Assembly (NCBI GenBank): GCA_002478265.1
Contig: DLNC01000032.1
Location: forward strand, 1-50,635
Reading direction: 5' to 3'
DNA length: 50,635 nt
Source of the DNA: Syntrophaceae bacterium UBA7520
Lineage (GTDB): Bacteria; Desulfobacterota; Syntrophia; Syntrophales; Smithellaceae
A program made the translations under genes and the position numbers. Every line of letters begins with the position of its first letter. The first letter of the stretch is position 1. Below the pieces are notes generated by a model. It did not search any database, was not told where the DNA came from, and worked only from the letters and a program-made list of their open reading frames with translations. Of the stretch, positions 1 to 10,754 are shown piece after piece.

Positions 1-24
1 AAATATTTTTTCATAGATGACAAA

Positions 25-207
25 GAGATTGCTTCACTGCGTTCGCAATGACCAGTGACACAATCTTCCTAAAATCTCTTCTAACCCCTCTTTACCAAAG
101 AGGGGGATTTTTCCATCTTTAAAAATATTTGTTTTTGCGAGGCGGGCGCAGGACGCAGAAGCAATCTCTTTTTTACGCTGGATTTTTTCACTTCGTTCGC
201 AATGACA
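25..207. repeat. dispersed inverted-repeat element downstream of rtcB
   Basis: No gene is visible in bases 1-285. The stretch holds short repeats: GAGATTGCTTC at 25-35 and its reverse complement GAAGCAATCTC at 158-168, TTCGCAATGAC at both 43-53 and about 198-208, and an internal perfect palindrome CCCCTCTTT-ACC-AAAGAGGGG at 85-105. The same GAAGCAATCTC / TTGCGAGG words recur at 42901-42976. This looks like a REP- or MITE-like intergenic element. None of the hairpins has a T-run placed to be an obvious terminator for rtcB. Confidence 0.6.
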
Positions 208-285
208 AGGAAACTAGATTCTCATGTCGGCCCCGGCATTCGCCGGGCTGCGCTGCCAATCTTAATATCCAATAAGATGTGGCAG

Positions 286-1720
<1,435 letters not shown>

Positions 1721-1731
<11 letters not shown>

Positions 1732-2137
1732 AAATCACCCGGGCGCGCCAACCCTGCTCGCGTTTTTCAATTTTCAGCGTGTGGTAAGTGACGGCCTTGA
1801 TTTCCATTTTCAACTGATGTTTTTTCGTGTCATAGGGCTCGCCTAGCAGGCGCGCGGACATTTTTTCTTCGTTCATTTCCAGTAACTCGCAGGTTTTACA
1901 AAGCCAGGATTTTCCGTGAAAAAGATAAAGCGCTTCGCGCAAAAGGTTCATCAGCATATCGTCCTCGTCCACGCCGCTGGCGATAATCTTTTTTTCGTCC
2001 CGCATCGCAACGCTTTCGTTATCGACGATTAAATCAAACATCGCCTCGACGGTCGCGGCGAGCGCCTCTTCCTTTGTGTCGCCCCACGCCTCAATGCCGA
2101 TATCGGCGGTGTGATCAAGCAGCGTGTATTTTTTCAT
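1721..2137 (-). CDS. archease (RtcB cofactor protein)
   Basis: Small acidic protein of 138 residues that speeds guanylylation and turnover of RtcB. The N-terminal LLDHTADIGIEAWG motif, the late EIKAVTYHTL motif and the C-terminal ARVIFDV ending are the family hallmarks, including the metal-binding aspartates near both ends. It sits immediately upstream of rtcB and overlaps it by 11 bp, the usual arrangement for this pair. The region between it and gyrA contains the gyrA terminator, so archease-rtcB is probably its own transcription unit. No clear promoter could be fixed; an AT-rich stretch lies just upstream. Confidence 0.95.
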
Positions 2138-2188
2138 GTATCAACTATAATGAATTTAAATTTCAAAAACAAGCGCCGACGGATGTCG

Positions 2189-2224
2189 AAAAAAAGCCCC
2201 TGAACATAGAGAAGCTCAGGGGCT
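2189..2224 (-). terminator. rho-independent terminator of gyrA
   Basis: Read on the minus strand, AGCCCCTGA (2224-2216) pairs with TCAGGGGCT (2203-2195) around a 12-base loop and is followed by a run of T. It lies about 30 bp after the gyrA stop codon and separates the gyr genes from archease-rtcB. Confidence 0.9.
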
Positions 2225-2255
2225 AAATCAGGTTTTGCCTTATGATTATTTTTAT

Positions 2256-4721
2256 TTATTCTTCATCTTCAGCACCGTTTTCGTCATCGGCTCCATCTGA
2301 TGTGGTAGGCGCGACGCCGACCAGTTTTTCTTTTTCCTCCAAATCAATCAGCTTGACGCCCTGCGCCACGCGGTGATTCACGGGCAGGTCCTCAACCTTC
2401 AGCCGGATGACCTTGCCGCCGTCGCTGATGAGCATAATCTGTTCTTCCCGGGTTACCTGCAGGACGCCGGAAACGTTGCCTGTCTTGGGCACGATTTTTA
2501 AATTAAGCGTGCCTTTGCCGCCGCGGCTCTGCAGGCGGTATTCCTTAATCGGCGTGCACTTGCCGAATCCCTTTTCGGAAACGGTCAGAATGTATGTGTC
2601 TTTCTCTGGAATTTCCACGCCGACCACGACATCGTCCTTGCCCAGGCTGATGCCCCGCACGCCTTTGGCCGTGCGTCCCATGTCGCGCACGTCTTTTTCC
2701 TTGAAACGGATGGCCAGGCCGCGGCGCGTGGCCAGGAAAATATCCTGTTTGCCCGTGGTCATTTTGACATCAACCAGTTCATCGCCTTTATCCAGCGACA
2801 TGGCGATGATGCCGCCCGAACGCGGATTGGCATAGGCGGAAAGTTCCGTTTTTTTGATAGTACCTTTTTTGGTGACCATGACCACATATTTATCGTCGTC
2901 AAACTCGCGTACCGGCAGAGTGGCGCTGACGCGTTCCCCCTGACCCATGTTAATCATGTTGACTATCGCCTTACCCTTGGCGGCGCGCCCCGCCTGCGGA
3001 ATCTGATAAACTTTCAACCAGTGGACGCGTCCCGTGTTGGTGAAAATCAGCAGGTAATGATGCGTGGAGGCGACAAATATTTTTTCGACAAAATCCTCTT
3101 CCTTGGTGCCCATGCCCACCTTGCCGCGGCCGCCGCGCCGCTGGCTGCGATACAGGCTTACCGGATTGCGCTTGATGTAGCCCGCGTGCGTGATCGTCAC
3201 CATCATTTCCTCTTCGACAATTAGATCCTCGATGTCGATATCGCCGATGCTGGCGACAATTTCCGTACGGCGCTCATCGCCGTAACGCTCCCTGATTTCG
3301 TTGAGCTCGTCGATTATAACCTGCAGCACTTTCTGCGGATCCGCCAGAATGCCTTCGAGCTTGGCCATCAACGCTTTTACTTCTTTGTATTCATCATCAA
3401 TTTTGGTGCGTTCCAGTCCGGTCAGGCGCTGCAATCTCATATCCAGGATGGCCTTGGCCTGAATTTCGGAAAGTTTGAATTTAGCGCAGAGCTTTTCTGA
3501 GGCTTCCTGCGGGGTCTTGGCCGCCTTAATCAGCGCGACAATGGCGTCGATATTCTTGAGCGCGATAATCAGGCCTTCCAAAATATGCGCTCGTTCCTTG
3601 GCGCGCGCCAGGTCGAATTCGGTGCGCCGCACGACGACTTCGCGGCGGAAGACGATGAATTTTTCGATGATCTGCTTGAGATTCAATACCTGCGGCCGGC
3701 CGTCGGTGATCGCCAGCATGATGATGCCGAAAGACGATTCCATCGGCGTCAGCTTGAAAAGCTGATTCAGAATGACCGTGGAGTTTTCTTCTCTCTTTAA
3801 ATCTATGACGATGCGTATGCCTTCGCGGTCCGATTCGTCGCGCAGGTCGCTGATGCCTTCGATTTTTTTATCGCGCACCAGCTCCGAAATCTTTTCAATC
3901 AGCGCCGCTTTGTTCACCTGATAGGGCAGTTCCGTTATGACGATTGTTTCCCTGTCGTTACGGGCGCTTTTCTCGATAACGGCGCGCGCGCGCATTTTTA
4001 TAATGCCCCGCCCTGTTTTATAGGCGGAAATAATTCCCTCGCGGCCGTTGATGAATCCCGCCGTGGGAAAATCAGGCCCCGGAATGTGCTTCATCAGCTT
4101 TTCGACGGTGATCTCCGGATTCTTGATGCAAGCGATGGTGCCGTTGACGATTTCCGTGATGTTGTGCGGCGGAATGTTGGTAGCCATGCCCACCGCGATG
4201 CCGGATGAGCCGTTAAGCAGCAAAAGCGGAATACGCGCCGCCAAAAGCGACGGCTCCTGCAGAGATTCATCATAGTTGGGCACGAAATCGACGGTTTCTT
4301 TTTCCAGATCGGCCAGCACTTCTTCCGCGATGCGCGCCAGCCTTACTTCGGTATAACGCATGGCCGCGGGCGGATCGCCGTCGATGGACCCGAAGTTACC
4401 CTGGCCGTCCACCAAGGGATAGCGCATGGAAAAATCCTGCGCCATGCGCACGATCGTGTCATAAACCGCCACGTCGCCGTGCGGATGGTATTTACCGATG
4501 ATATCGCCGACGATGCGGGCGGATTTCTTATAGGGCTTGTTGTAGCGGTTGCCCATTTCATACATGGAGAATAAAGCGCGGCGATGCACCGGCTTTAAGC
4601 CGTCGCGCACATCGGGAATGGCCCGGCCGATGATGACGCTCATGGCGTAATCCATGTATGATTTTTTCATCTCATCTTCTATGTTCACCAGTGTAGGTTT
4701 TTTTTGGATTTCTTTTTCCAT
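2256..4721 (-). CDS. gyrA: DNA gyrase subunit A
   Basis: Breakage-reunion subunit of gyrase, which introduces negative supercoils with GyrB. It has 821 residues. The N-terminal winged-helix/tower region begins with a typical DGLKPVHRR segment (40-48). The catalytic tyrosine is Y123 in AAMRYTEVRL. The quinolone-determining region reads HPHGDVAVYD (79-88), with valine at residue 84, the position of E. coli S83, and aspartate kept at 88. The C-terminal beta-pinwheel contains the GyrA box QRRGGRG, and the protein ends in an acidic tail. A purine-rich AGAGGA precedes the ATG. It lies downstream of gyrB with a 69-bp gap and ends at a strong terminator. Confidence 0.98.
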   Translation of the reverse strand: MEKEIQKKPTLVNIEDEMKKSYMDYAMSVIIGRAIPDVRDGLKPVHRRALFSMYEMGNRYNKPYKKSARIVGDIIGKYHPHGDVAVYDTIVRMAQDFSMRYPLVDGQGNFGSIDGDPPAAMRYTEVRLARIAEEVLADLEKETVDFVPNYDESLQEPSLLAARIPLLLLNGSSGIAVGMATNIPPHNITEIVNGTIACIKNPEITVEKLMKHIPGPDFPTAGFINGREGIISAYKTGRGIIKMRARAVIEKSARNDRETIVITELPYQVNKAALIEKISELVRDKKIEGISDLRDESDREGIRIVIDLKREENSTVILNQLFKLTPMESSFGIIMLAITDGRPQVLNLKQIIEKFIVFRREVVVRRTEFDLARAKERAHILEGLIIALKNIDAIVALIKAAKTPQEASEKLCAKFKLSEIQAKAILDMRLQRLTGLERTKIDDEYKEVKALMAKLEGILADPQKVLQVIIDELNEIRERYGDERRTEIVASIGDIDIEDLIVEEEMMVTITHAGYIKRNPVSLYRSQRRGGRGKVGMGTKEEDFVEKIFVASTHHYLLIFTNTGRVHWLKVYQIPQAGRAAKGKAIVNMINMGQGERVSATLPVREFDDDKYVVMVTKKGTIKKTELSAYANPRSGGIIAMSLDKGDELVDVKMTTGKQDIFLATRRGLAIRFKEKDVRDMGRTAKGVRGISLGKDDVVVGVEIPEKDTYILTVSEKGFGKCTPIKEYRLQSRGGKGTLNLKIVPKTGNVSGVLQVTREEQIMLISDGGKVIRLKVEDLPVNHRVAQGVKLIDLEEKEKLVGVAPTTSDGADDENGAEDEE

Positions 4722-4790
4722 TTTAGCTTGTCCTCTCTGGAAATATGCGGTCGTGTAATATTTTCAGCAAAATCAGTTTTCGTCGTCGGA

Positions 4791-7196
4791 TTAAATGTCC
4801 AAATTGGAAACATCCAGTGCGTTTTTATAGATAAATTCTCGGCGCGGCTCCACCTGGTCGCCCATCAACGTGGTGAAAATTTCATCCGCCAGCACAGCAT
4901 CATCCACGGTAACCTTGAGCAGCGTTCTTTTTTCCGGGTTCATCGTCGTCTCCCAGAGCTGTTCGGGGTTCATTTCACCCAAGCCTTTGTAGCGCTGCAC
5001 GCCGATGCCTTTCTTCCCGGCATTCAAAATGTGTTCGACCAGCGCCTTGGTGCTCTCCAGGATGACCGGGTTTTTCGGATCTTCCGCAATGTCCCGATAG
5101 GGCGGCTCGCCCAGAATGGAAACCTGCTCCAAAAGCGCGCGGATTTCCGCGAATTGCGGAGAGCGGAATGTTTCCACATCCATGGTCGTGGTCACCGTAT
5201 GGCCGTTTTTCTTGAGATCAAAAATTATTTCGTAGACGCCCTCGTCCTTGTCCTGCGTGAGCTTAAAGCCGGTAATGTTGCCGTTGAGGGCTTTCATGGT
5301 TCTTTGGGCGATGGCCTGGAGATTTTTATCGCTTTTAAAAGAGCTCTCTTTGAGCGCGGGATCGCCGGCCAGCACGCGCAGGACAAAGCGGTCGCGTTTT
5401 TCCTTTTCAAAACGGTCCAGCAGATCCTCGATGCGCATAATCTTTTTAATCAGGCTCAAGAGTTTATTGCCGGTGGCGGGAAAACGGCTGCCGTCTCCCA
5501 TGGTTAAATTGACTTTCGCCACGCCGTTTTCCAGAATGTAGTTTCTCATCTTCTCTTCGTTTTGTATGTAGAGCTCTGTTTTTTTATCCACCACCTTGAA
5601 TAACGGCGGCTGCGCGATATACAAATATCCCCGCTCGATCAGTTCGCGCATCTGGCGGAAAAAGAACGTCAGAAGAAGCGTGCGGATGTGCGAGCCGTCC
5701 ACGTCGGCATCGGTCATGATAATCACCTTATGATAGCGCAGCTTGCTGACATCATAATCGTCCGTGCCGATGCCCGTGCCCAACGCCGTCACAATCAGCT
5801 TGATTTCCTCGTTTTGCAGCATTTTATCAAAACGGGCTTTTTCCACGTTCAACACCTTGCCGCGCAGGGGCAATATGGCCTGGTTTTTTCTGTCGCGGCC
5901 CTGCTTGGCCGAGCCGCCCGCCGAATCTCCCTCCACCAGGTAAATTTCGCTCAGTGCCGGGTCTTTTTCCTGACAGTCCGCAAGCTTTCCGGGTAACGCG
6001 CCCACTTCCAGGGCGCTTTTGCGCCGGGTTAACTCACGGGCGCGGCGTGCCGCCTCTCGGGCGCGCGCCGCTTCCAGACATTTATTGAGAATCTGCTTGG
6101 CGATGGACGGATTTTCCTCCAGGAAACTGCCGATTTTTTCGTAGACAATTCCTTCCACCAGGCCGCGCACCTCGCTGTTGCCCAATTTTGTTTTGGTCTG
6201 TCCTTCAAACTGCGGATTCTGGACTTTGACGCTGATGACGCAGGCCAGGCCCTCGCGCAGATCCTCGCCGCGCAGCGATTCTTTGCCGTCCTTAATCAGT
6301 TTGCTGCTCGTCGCGTAGTTATTGAACACGCGCGTCAGGGCGGAGCGGAAACCTATCAGGTGCGTGCCGCCTTCCGTGGTATTGATGCTGTTGGCGAAGG
6401 TGAAAATGTTTTCCAGATAAGTTTCGTTATACTGCAGGGCCACTTCCACGAAGCAGTCTTCCTTTTCGCCGGAGACGTAAATAGGATGTTTGTGTAAAAC
6501 TTTTTTGTTGCGGTTAATATACTCGACAAAGGAAACAATGCCGCCCTTGTAGAAAAATTCATTTTTCTTGTCCGTGCGTTCGTCAATCAGTGTAATTTTT
6601 ACACCGGAATTTAAAAATGCCAACTCTCGCAAGCGGTTGGAAATAATATCAAAACTAAATTCCGTATCTTCAAATATTTTATCATCCGGCAGAAAAGTAA
6701 CTTTCGTGCCGTGCCCCTTTGTTTTTCCCACCACTTCCAGCGGCTTTTCCGGCACGCCGTATTTATATGTCTGACGATAAACATGGCCGTCGCGGCGCAC
6801 TTCCAGCTCGCATTTCTTGGAAAGCGCGTTCACAACCGACACGCCCACGCCGTGCAAACCTCCAGAAACTTTGTAGGCATCGTGTGAAAACTTGCCGCCG
6901 GCATGCAGCTTGGTCATCACAACTTCCGCGGCGGATACTTTTTCGGTCTTATGCATGCCCACGGGAATGCCGCGGCCGTTATCGTCCACCACAACACTAT
7001 TATCCACTCTGATTTTTACGGTAATGGTGTCACAGTATCCGGCCGAAGCTTCATCGATGCTGTTATCCACCACTTCATATACCAGATGATGCAACCCATC
7101 CTTTCCGGTGGAACCAATATACATGGCCGGCCTTTTACGGACGGCCTCCAATCCTTCGAGAACCTTAATACTGTCGGCATCATATTTATGAGGCAT
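4791..7196 (-). CDS. gyrB: DNA gyrase subunit B
   Basis: ATPase subunit of gyrase, 801 residues. The GHKL ATPase domain starts with LEAVRKRPAMYIGSTG and VVDNSIDEASAG; the TOPRIM domain shows the EGDSAGGSAKQGRDR segment and the metal-binding TDADVDGSHIR motif; the C-terminal QRYKGLGEMNPEQLWETTM segment contacts GyrA. The length is typical for gyrB rather than parE. It follows dnaN after only 29 bp, with no recF between them, and GGGAG precedes the ATG. It is probably co-transcribed with dnaN and gyrA. Confidence 0.98.
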   Translation of the reverse strand: MPHKYDADSIKVLEGLEAVRKRPAMYIGSTGKDGLHHLVYEVVDNSIDEASAGYCDTITVKIRVDNSVVVDDNGRGIPVGMHKTEKVSAAEVVMTKLHAGGKFSHDAYKVSGGLHGVGVSVVNALSKKCELEVRRDGHVYRQTYKYGVPEKPLEVVGKTKGHGTKVTFLPDDKIFEDTEFSFDIISNRLRELAFLNSGVKITLIDERTDKKNEFFYKGGIVSFVEYINRNKKVLHKHPIYVSGEKEDCFVEVALQYNETYLENIFTFANSINTTEGGTHLIGFRSALTRVFNNYATSSKLIKDGKESLRGEDLREGLACVISVKVQNPQFEGQTKTKLGNSEVRGLVEGIVYEKIGSFLEENPSIAKQILNKCLEAARAREAARRARELTRRKSALEVGALPGKLADCQEKDPALSEIYLVEGDSAGGSAKQGRDRKNQAILPLRGKVLNVEKARFDKMLQNEEIKLIVTALGTGIGTDDYDVSKLRYHKVIIMTDADVDGSHIRTLLLTFFFRQMRELIERGYLYIAQPPLFKVVDKKTELYIQNEEKMRNYILENGVAKVNLTMGDGSRFPATGNKLLSLIKKIMRIEDLLDRFEKEKRDRFVLRVLAGDPALKESSFKSDKNLQAIAQRTMKALNGNITGFKLTQDKDEGVYEIIFDLKKNGHTVTTTMDVETFRSPQFAEIRALLEQVSILGEPPYRDIAEDPKNPVILESTKALVEHILNAGKKGIGVQRYKGLGEMNPEQLWETTMNPEKRTLLKVTVDDAVLADEIFTTLMGDQVEPRREFIYKNALDVSNLDI

Positions 7197-7225
7197 AAAA
7201 TTTTCTCAACTCCCTTAATGAACTT

Positions 7226-8335
7226 CTAAATTTTCAAAGGCATCACAATGCAGATATAATCATCGCCTTGTGTCTGTTTAATTACCGAGGGCTTAATACC
7301 CAGACCAACTTCCATTAATATTTTATCCTGATTAATCACCGATATCGCATCGATTAAATAATTAACGTTAAAACCAACATCCACGTCTTCTCCCGAGTAG
7401 GTGATGTCTATTTCTTCCGTCGCTTCTCCCACGTCCAGATTTGTGGAATTGAGCGTCAGTTTTCCTTCGGAAAAAGCAAGAATCACCCCGCCGTATCTTT
7501 CCGAAGAAACAACATTCATTCTTCTTAAAGCGTGTAAAAAAGATTCCTTGTCCAGGGTGATATTAATTCCCTTTTCTATCGGTATCACCCTTTTATAATC
7601 CGGATAGTCAGCGTCCACCAGGCTGACTTTTAAAATCGTGTTTTCCGTTTTCACGATAAACATGTTTTTATTCAATCCGATTTTTACACTTTCTTCTTCA
7701 TCAACTATTTTTTTAATTTCCATCAATCCCTTGCGGGGAATAATAATCCCCTTGCCGGTAGCCAATAGCGGCTCTTTAAAAACGCTTTTAGCCATTGCCA
7801 GGCGATGTCCGTCCGTGGCGACCATGCGTAATAAATTATCGGCGCCGTCCGTAATACATTCCATCAACACGCCATTGAGATTTTTTCTCATTTCATCTAG
7901 CGCCATGGCAAAAGACGTCTTATTGATTAAATCTTTTATTATCGCTCCCTGAACATTATAAAATTGAATATTACGGTCATCGGAAACATCAGGAAAATCT
8001 TCCGCCGGCAGCCCGGGTATTTTATACATTGCCCGCTGACATGTTATTTTCACCACGCTGTTGGAACAAACCAAATTAATTGTCTCTCCCTGAATTTCGC
8101 GCACCATTTCATAAAGTTTCTTGGCGGAAATGGTTATCTCGCCGCTTTCCTTTATTTCCGCATCATAATCGGATAATAAACTAATTTCCCGATCGGTGGC
8201 GATGATCTTAAGTTTGTTTTTTTCCGCCTTTAAAAGTAGATTGTTTAAGATGGGTAAGGTGGTCTTTTTCTCAACAATACCTAGAGTTTTCTGAATACCA
8301 TCTAAAAAGATGTTTCTGTTTATATTGAGTTGCAT
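7226..8335 (-). CDS. dnaN: DNA polymerase III beta subunit (sliding clamp)
   Basis: Ring-shaped processivity clamp that tethers the replicase to DNA, 369 residues, close to the usual 366-380. The N-terminal MQLNINRNIFLDGIQKTLGI stretch, the middle VATDGHRLAMAK motif and the C-terminal IVMPLKI ending, which forms part of the partner-binding pocket, are characteristic. The ATG at 8335 has a strong GGGGAGG ribosome site. The gene is downstream of dnaA in the same orientation, but the two are separated by a 153-bp AT-rich region proposed here as the origin. gyrB follows directly. Confidence 0.97.
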   Translation of the reverse strand: MQLNINRNIFLDGIQKTLGIVEKKTTLPILNNLLLKAEKNKLKIIATDREISLLSDYDAEIKESGEITISAKKLYEMVREIQGETINLVCSNSVVKITCQRAMYKIPGLPAEDFPDVSDDRNIQFYNVQGAIIKDLINKTSFAMALDEMRKNLNGVLMECITDGADNLLRMVATDGHRLAMAKSVFKEPLLATGKGIIIPRKGLMEIKKIVDEEESVKIGLNKNMFIVKTENTILKVSLVDADYPDYKRVIPIEKGINITLDKESFLHALRRMNVVSSERYGGVILAFSEGKLTLNSTNLDVGEATEEIDITYSGEDVDVGFNVNYLIDAISVINQDKILMEVGLGIKPSVIKQTQGDDYICIVMPLKI

Positions 8336-8350
8336 AAGAATCCTCCCCTT

Positions 8351-8488
8351 TATTTTAAATTATCTTTTCTTATATATATAAAATAGTAATAGTAATAACG
8401 CTTGTTGATATGTGGAAAATAACCATTTATCTAATATTTTTAAAAATTTATAAAATAACTTCATGTTGATAAACCTATAGATAACAAA
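8351..8488. other. candidate replication origin (oriC) with DnaA-trio-like repeats
   Basis: The dnaA-dnaN gap is strongly AT-rich. On the plus strand it reads, in order: an AT stretch with TATATATATAAAA (8371-8383); five trinucleotides TAG-TAA-TAG-TAA-TAA (8384-8398); CGC (8399-8401); TGTTGATAT (8403-8411); TGTGGAAAA (8411-8419), which is the reverse of the DnaA box TTTTCCACA; then more AT sequence and TGTTGATAA (8464-8472). Trios, a short GC spacer and then a DnaA box in this orientation is the layout described for the Bacillus subtilis unwinding element. No perfect TTATCCACA box lies in the gap, so the call is an inference from arrangement. Confidence 0.65.
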
Positions 8489-9844
8489 TTAAGCTTTGTT
8501 TATTAAAATATTTTCCATATCCTGAATCAATGCTTTCAACTTGGCGTCTACTTCTATTTTACCGGCGATTTTGTTGGTTGCGTAAATAACAGTGGAATGG
8601 TCACGGTCCCCAATTTTATGCCCAATATCCGGAAATGAAGCGTGCGTCAGTTTGCGCGCCAGATACATGGCTATTTGCCGGGCAAATACCAGATTTTTAT
8701 TTTTATTATGCGCTTTGATATCGGAAATTTTCACGTTTAACTTGGCGGCAACCGTTTTAAGAATTTCCTCGATGCTGATTTCCTGGTTGCCGTTGCGCTT
8801 TACCAGGTTTTTCAGAACTTCTTTAACCAGATCAAGGTCTATGTCCCTGCCGGTCAAGGAGGAATAAGCGCTGATACGGACGAGAAATCCTTCCAGTTCG
8901 CGGATATTGGATTCCACGTGCGAAGCGATGTAATGGGCGACAGCCGTAGGCAGATTAATTTGTATTTCCTGCATCTTTTTTTCAATGATGGCGATTTTTG
9001 TTTCTATTTCCGGCGGTTGAATATCGGCGATTAAGCCCCATTCAAAACGCGAGCGGAGCCGCCCCTCCAGATTGGGGATATCTTTGGGAAATTTGTCGCT
9101 GGTGACGACGATTTGCTTGCCGGAGTCATGCAGCGTGTTAAAGGTATGGAAAAACTCTTCCTGCGTCCTTTCCTTGCCGGCCAGAAAATGAATGTCGTCC
9201 ATCAAGAGACAGCTGATATTGCGGTATTTTTCGCGAAATTTGGGCATGCGGTCGTAACGAATGGAGTTGATCATTTCATTCATGAATTCTTCGGCGGACA
9301 CATACATGACATTTAATTCCGGATGCGCCGCCGCCGTCAGAAGACCGGTCGCGTTGAGCAAATGAGTTTTACCCAGCCCCGAGCCGCCGTAAATGAAAAG
9401 GGGATTGTAATTTTTCGCCGGTTGCTTGGCGACGGCGATGGAGGCGGCGTGAGCGAACTGATTGCAGGGGCCGACAACGAATCTTTCGAAAGTATAGTTG
9501 CTGTTCAGGGATAAATTATTTTTGCCTTTCATCGCGGCGATGGCGCTGGCTGTTGTTTTAGGCTGAACGGGATTGACGGGTGCTTTGTCCGCCGCCGGGC
9601 CATGATTTTTTTCCAGAATAAAATCTACCTCCACATCCAGGCCGACAACCTTTTGCAGGGACTGCTTTATGGTGGATAAATAATTGTCCATGAGCCAGTC
9701 CCGAAAGAATTTATTAGGCACGCTCAATTGAACGCACTGGTCTTCCATCGCGGATATTTTGATAGGTTTAATCCAGGTGTCAAAATTCTGCTTGCTGAGC
9801 TTTTCCTGAATAATTTTAGTAGTTTTTTCCCAAATAGATTCCAC
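8489..9844 (-). CDS. dnaA: chromosomal replication initiator DnaA
   Basis: AAA+ protein that binds DnaA boxes and melts the origin, 451 residues. Domain I starts with ESIWEKTTKII and contains the FDTWIKPI segment; a Pro/Ala-rich linker follows at about 80-105. The AAA+ domain has Walker A GGSGLGKT (153-160) and Walker B LLMDDIHFLAGKE. The C-terminal helix-turn-helix carries the DnaA signature GDRDHSTVIYATNKI. It lies between parB (52-bp gap upstream) and the candidate origin. A perfect DnaA box lies in its upstream gap, pointing to autoregulation. Confidence 0.98.
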   Translation of the reverse strand: MESIWEKTTKIIQEKLSKQNFDTWIKPIKISAMEDQCVQLSVPNKFFRDWLMDNYLSTIKQSLQKVVGLDVEVDFILEKNHGPAADKAPVNPVQPKTTASAIAAMKGKNNLSLNSNYTFERFVVGPCNQFAHAASIAVAKQPAKNYNPLFIYGGSGLGKTHLLNATGLLTAAAHPELNVMYVSAEEFMNEMINSIRYDRMPKFREKYRNISCLLMDDIHFLAGKERTQEEFFHTFNTLHDSGKQIVVTSDKFPKDIPNLEGRLRSRFEWGLIADIQPPEIETKIAIIEKKMQEIQINLPTAVAHYIASHVESNIRELEGFLVRISAYSSLTGRDIDLDLVKEVLKNLVKRNGNQEISIEEILKTVAAKLNVKISDIKAHNKNKNLVFARQIAMYLARKLTHASFPDIGHKIGDRDHSTVIYATNKIAGKIEVDAKLKALIQDMENILINKA

Positions 9845-9855
9845 TTAATCGCCTT

Positions 9856-9864
9856 TTATCCACA
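9856..9864 (+). promoter_or_regulatory. DnaA box upstream of dnaA
   Basis: A perfect TTATCCACA consensus box lies in the 52-bp parB-dnaA gap, 12 bases before the dnaA start codon. It is probably an autoregulatory site and might also contribute to origin function. Confidence 0.75.
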
Positions 9865-9896
9865 GCTTTATAAACAGTTGTTAACAGGATTACCTT

Positions 9897-10751
9897 TTAA
9901 TCTAACTCGTCTAGAATGCGGCCGGATAACCGGTTTAATTCGTCCATGGAAGTGTATCGGACTTCAATGGTGCCTTTTTTCGGAGATCCTTTGATTTCCA
10001 CCTTCGTCTGAAGCTTCTTGCTTATCGCTTTTTCCAGGTCACTTAAGAAACGGTCTTTAGCTACCCGTTTTTTATCGGCGGGCGCTTTCTTCAGTTTTTG
10101 AATCAGGCGCTCTGTTTCCCGGACGTTAAGATCTCTTTTAATAATCGCATCCAGAGCGGAAAGTTGTTCCTCTGTGGAAGAACAGGCCAGAAGACAGCGC
10201 GCGTGCCCGGCGGTTATCTTTTTTTCCGTCAGCGCCGCCTTGATTTTTGTCGGCAGCTTCAAAAGGCGCATGGTATTGGCGACGGTCGAGCGGTCTTTAC
10301 CCACGCGCGTGGATATTTCTTCCTGGGACAAAGAAAATTTTTCCGTTAATGTGACATACGCCGCCGCTTCTTCCAGAGGGTTCAATTCCTCGCGCTGAAT
10401 ATTTTCAATCAGGGACATTTCCGCCGCTTCCCGGTCCGTTGCTTCGCGCACGACGATCGGCACGTCCTTCAGTCCCGCGGCCTGCGCCGCGCGCCAGCGC
10501 CGCTCTCCGGCGATAATTTCATAACCTTTGCCCGAACGGCGCACGACAATCGGCTGAATAATGCCGCTGGTTTTTATGGAAGCGACCAGTTTTTTCTGCT
10601 CCTCGTCGTTGAAAGTCTTGCGCGGCTGATAACGGTTGGGATGCAACTCTTCAATCCCGCAGGTATGCGCTGATGCTTTTTTATCCAGATCGTTGAGCAG
10701 ATCCGGAAAAATGGCCCCCAGTCCTTTGCCGAGAGCGTTTTTTTGCGCCAT
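9897..10751 (-). CDS. parB: chromosome partitioning protein ParB (Spo0J/Noc type)
   Basis: CTP-dependent DNA clamp that loads at parS sites and spreads, organising the origin region with ParA. It has 284 residues. Visible features are the N-terminal LHPNRYQPRKTF segment, the CTP-binding GERRWRA motif with the following AGLKDVPIVV, the ENIQREELNPLEEA signature, and the helix-turn-helix around QEEISTRVGKDRSTVANTM. The C-terminal part is a dimerisation domain. It starts 3 bp after the parA stop, so the two are one operon. A perfect parS palindrome is present at 32987-33002. Confidence 0.96.
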   Translation of the reverse strand: MAQKNALGKGLGAIFPDLLNDLDKKASAHTCGIEELHPNRYQPRKTFNDEEQKKLVASIKTSGIIQPIVVRRSGKGYEIIAGERRWRAAQAAGLKDVPIVVREATDREAAEMSLIENIQREELNPLEEAAAYVTLTEKFSLSQEEISTRVGKDRSTVANTMRLLKLPTKIKAALTEKKITAGHARCLLACSSTEEQLSALDAIIKRDLNVRETERLIQKLKKAPADKKRVAKDRFLSDLEKAISKKLQTKVEIKGSPKKGTIEVRYTSMDELNRLSGRILDELD

Positions 10752-10754
10752 GTT

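Noticed and set aside
4704..5507. 267-residue plus-strand frame antisense to gyrB
   Set aside because: Shadow of gyrB; Phe/His-rich composition and no recognisable domain.
8464..8472. TGTTGATAA as a strong DnaA box
   Set aside because: It differs from the consensus at one key base (TTATCAACA); it is kept only as part of the origin description.
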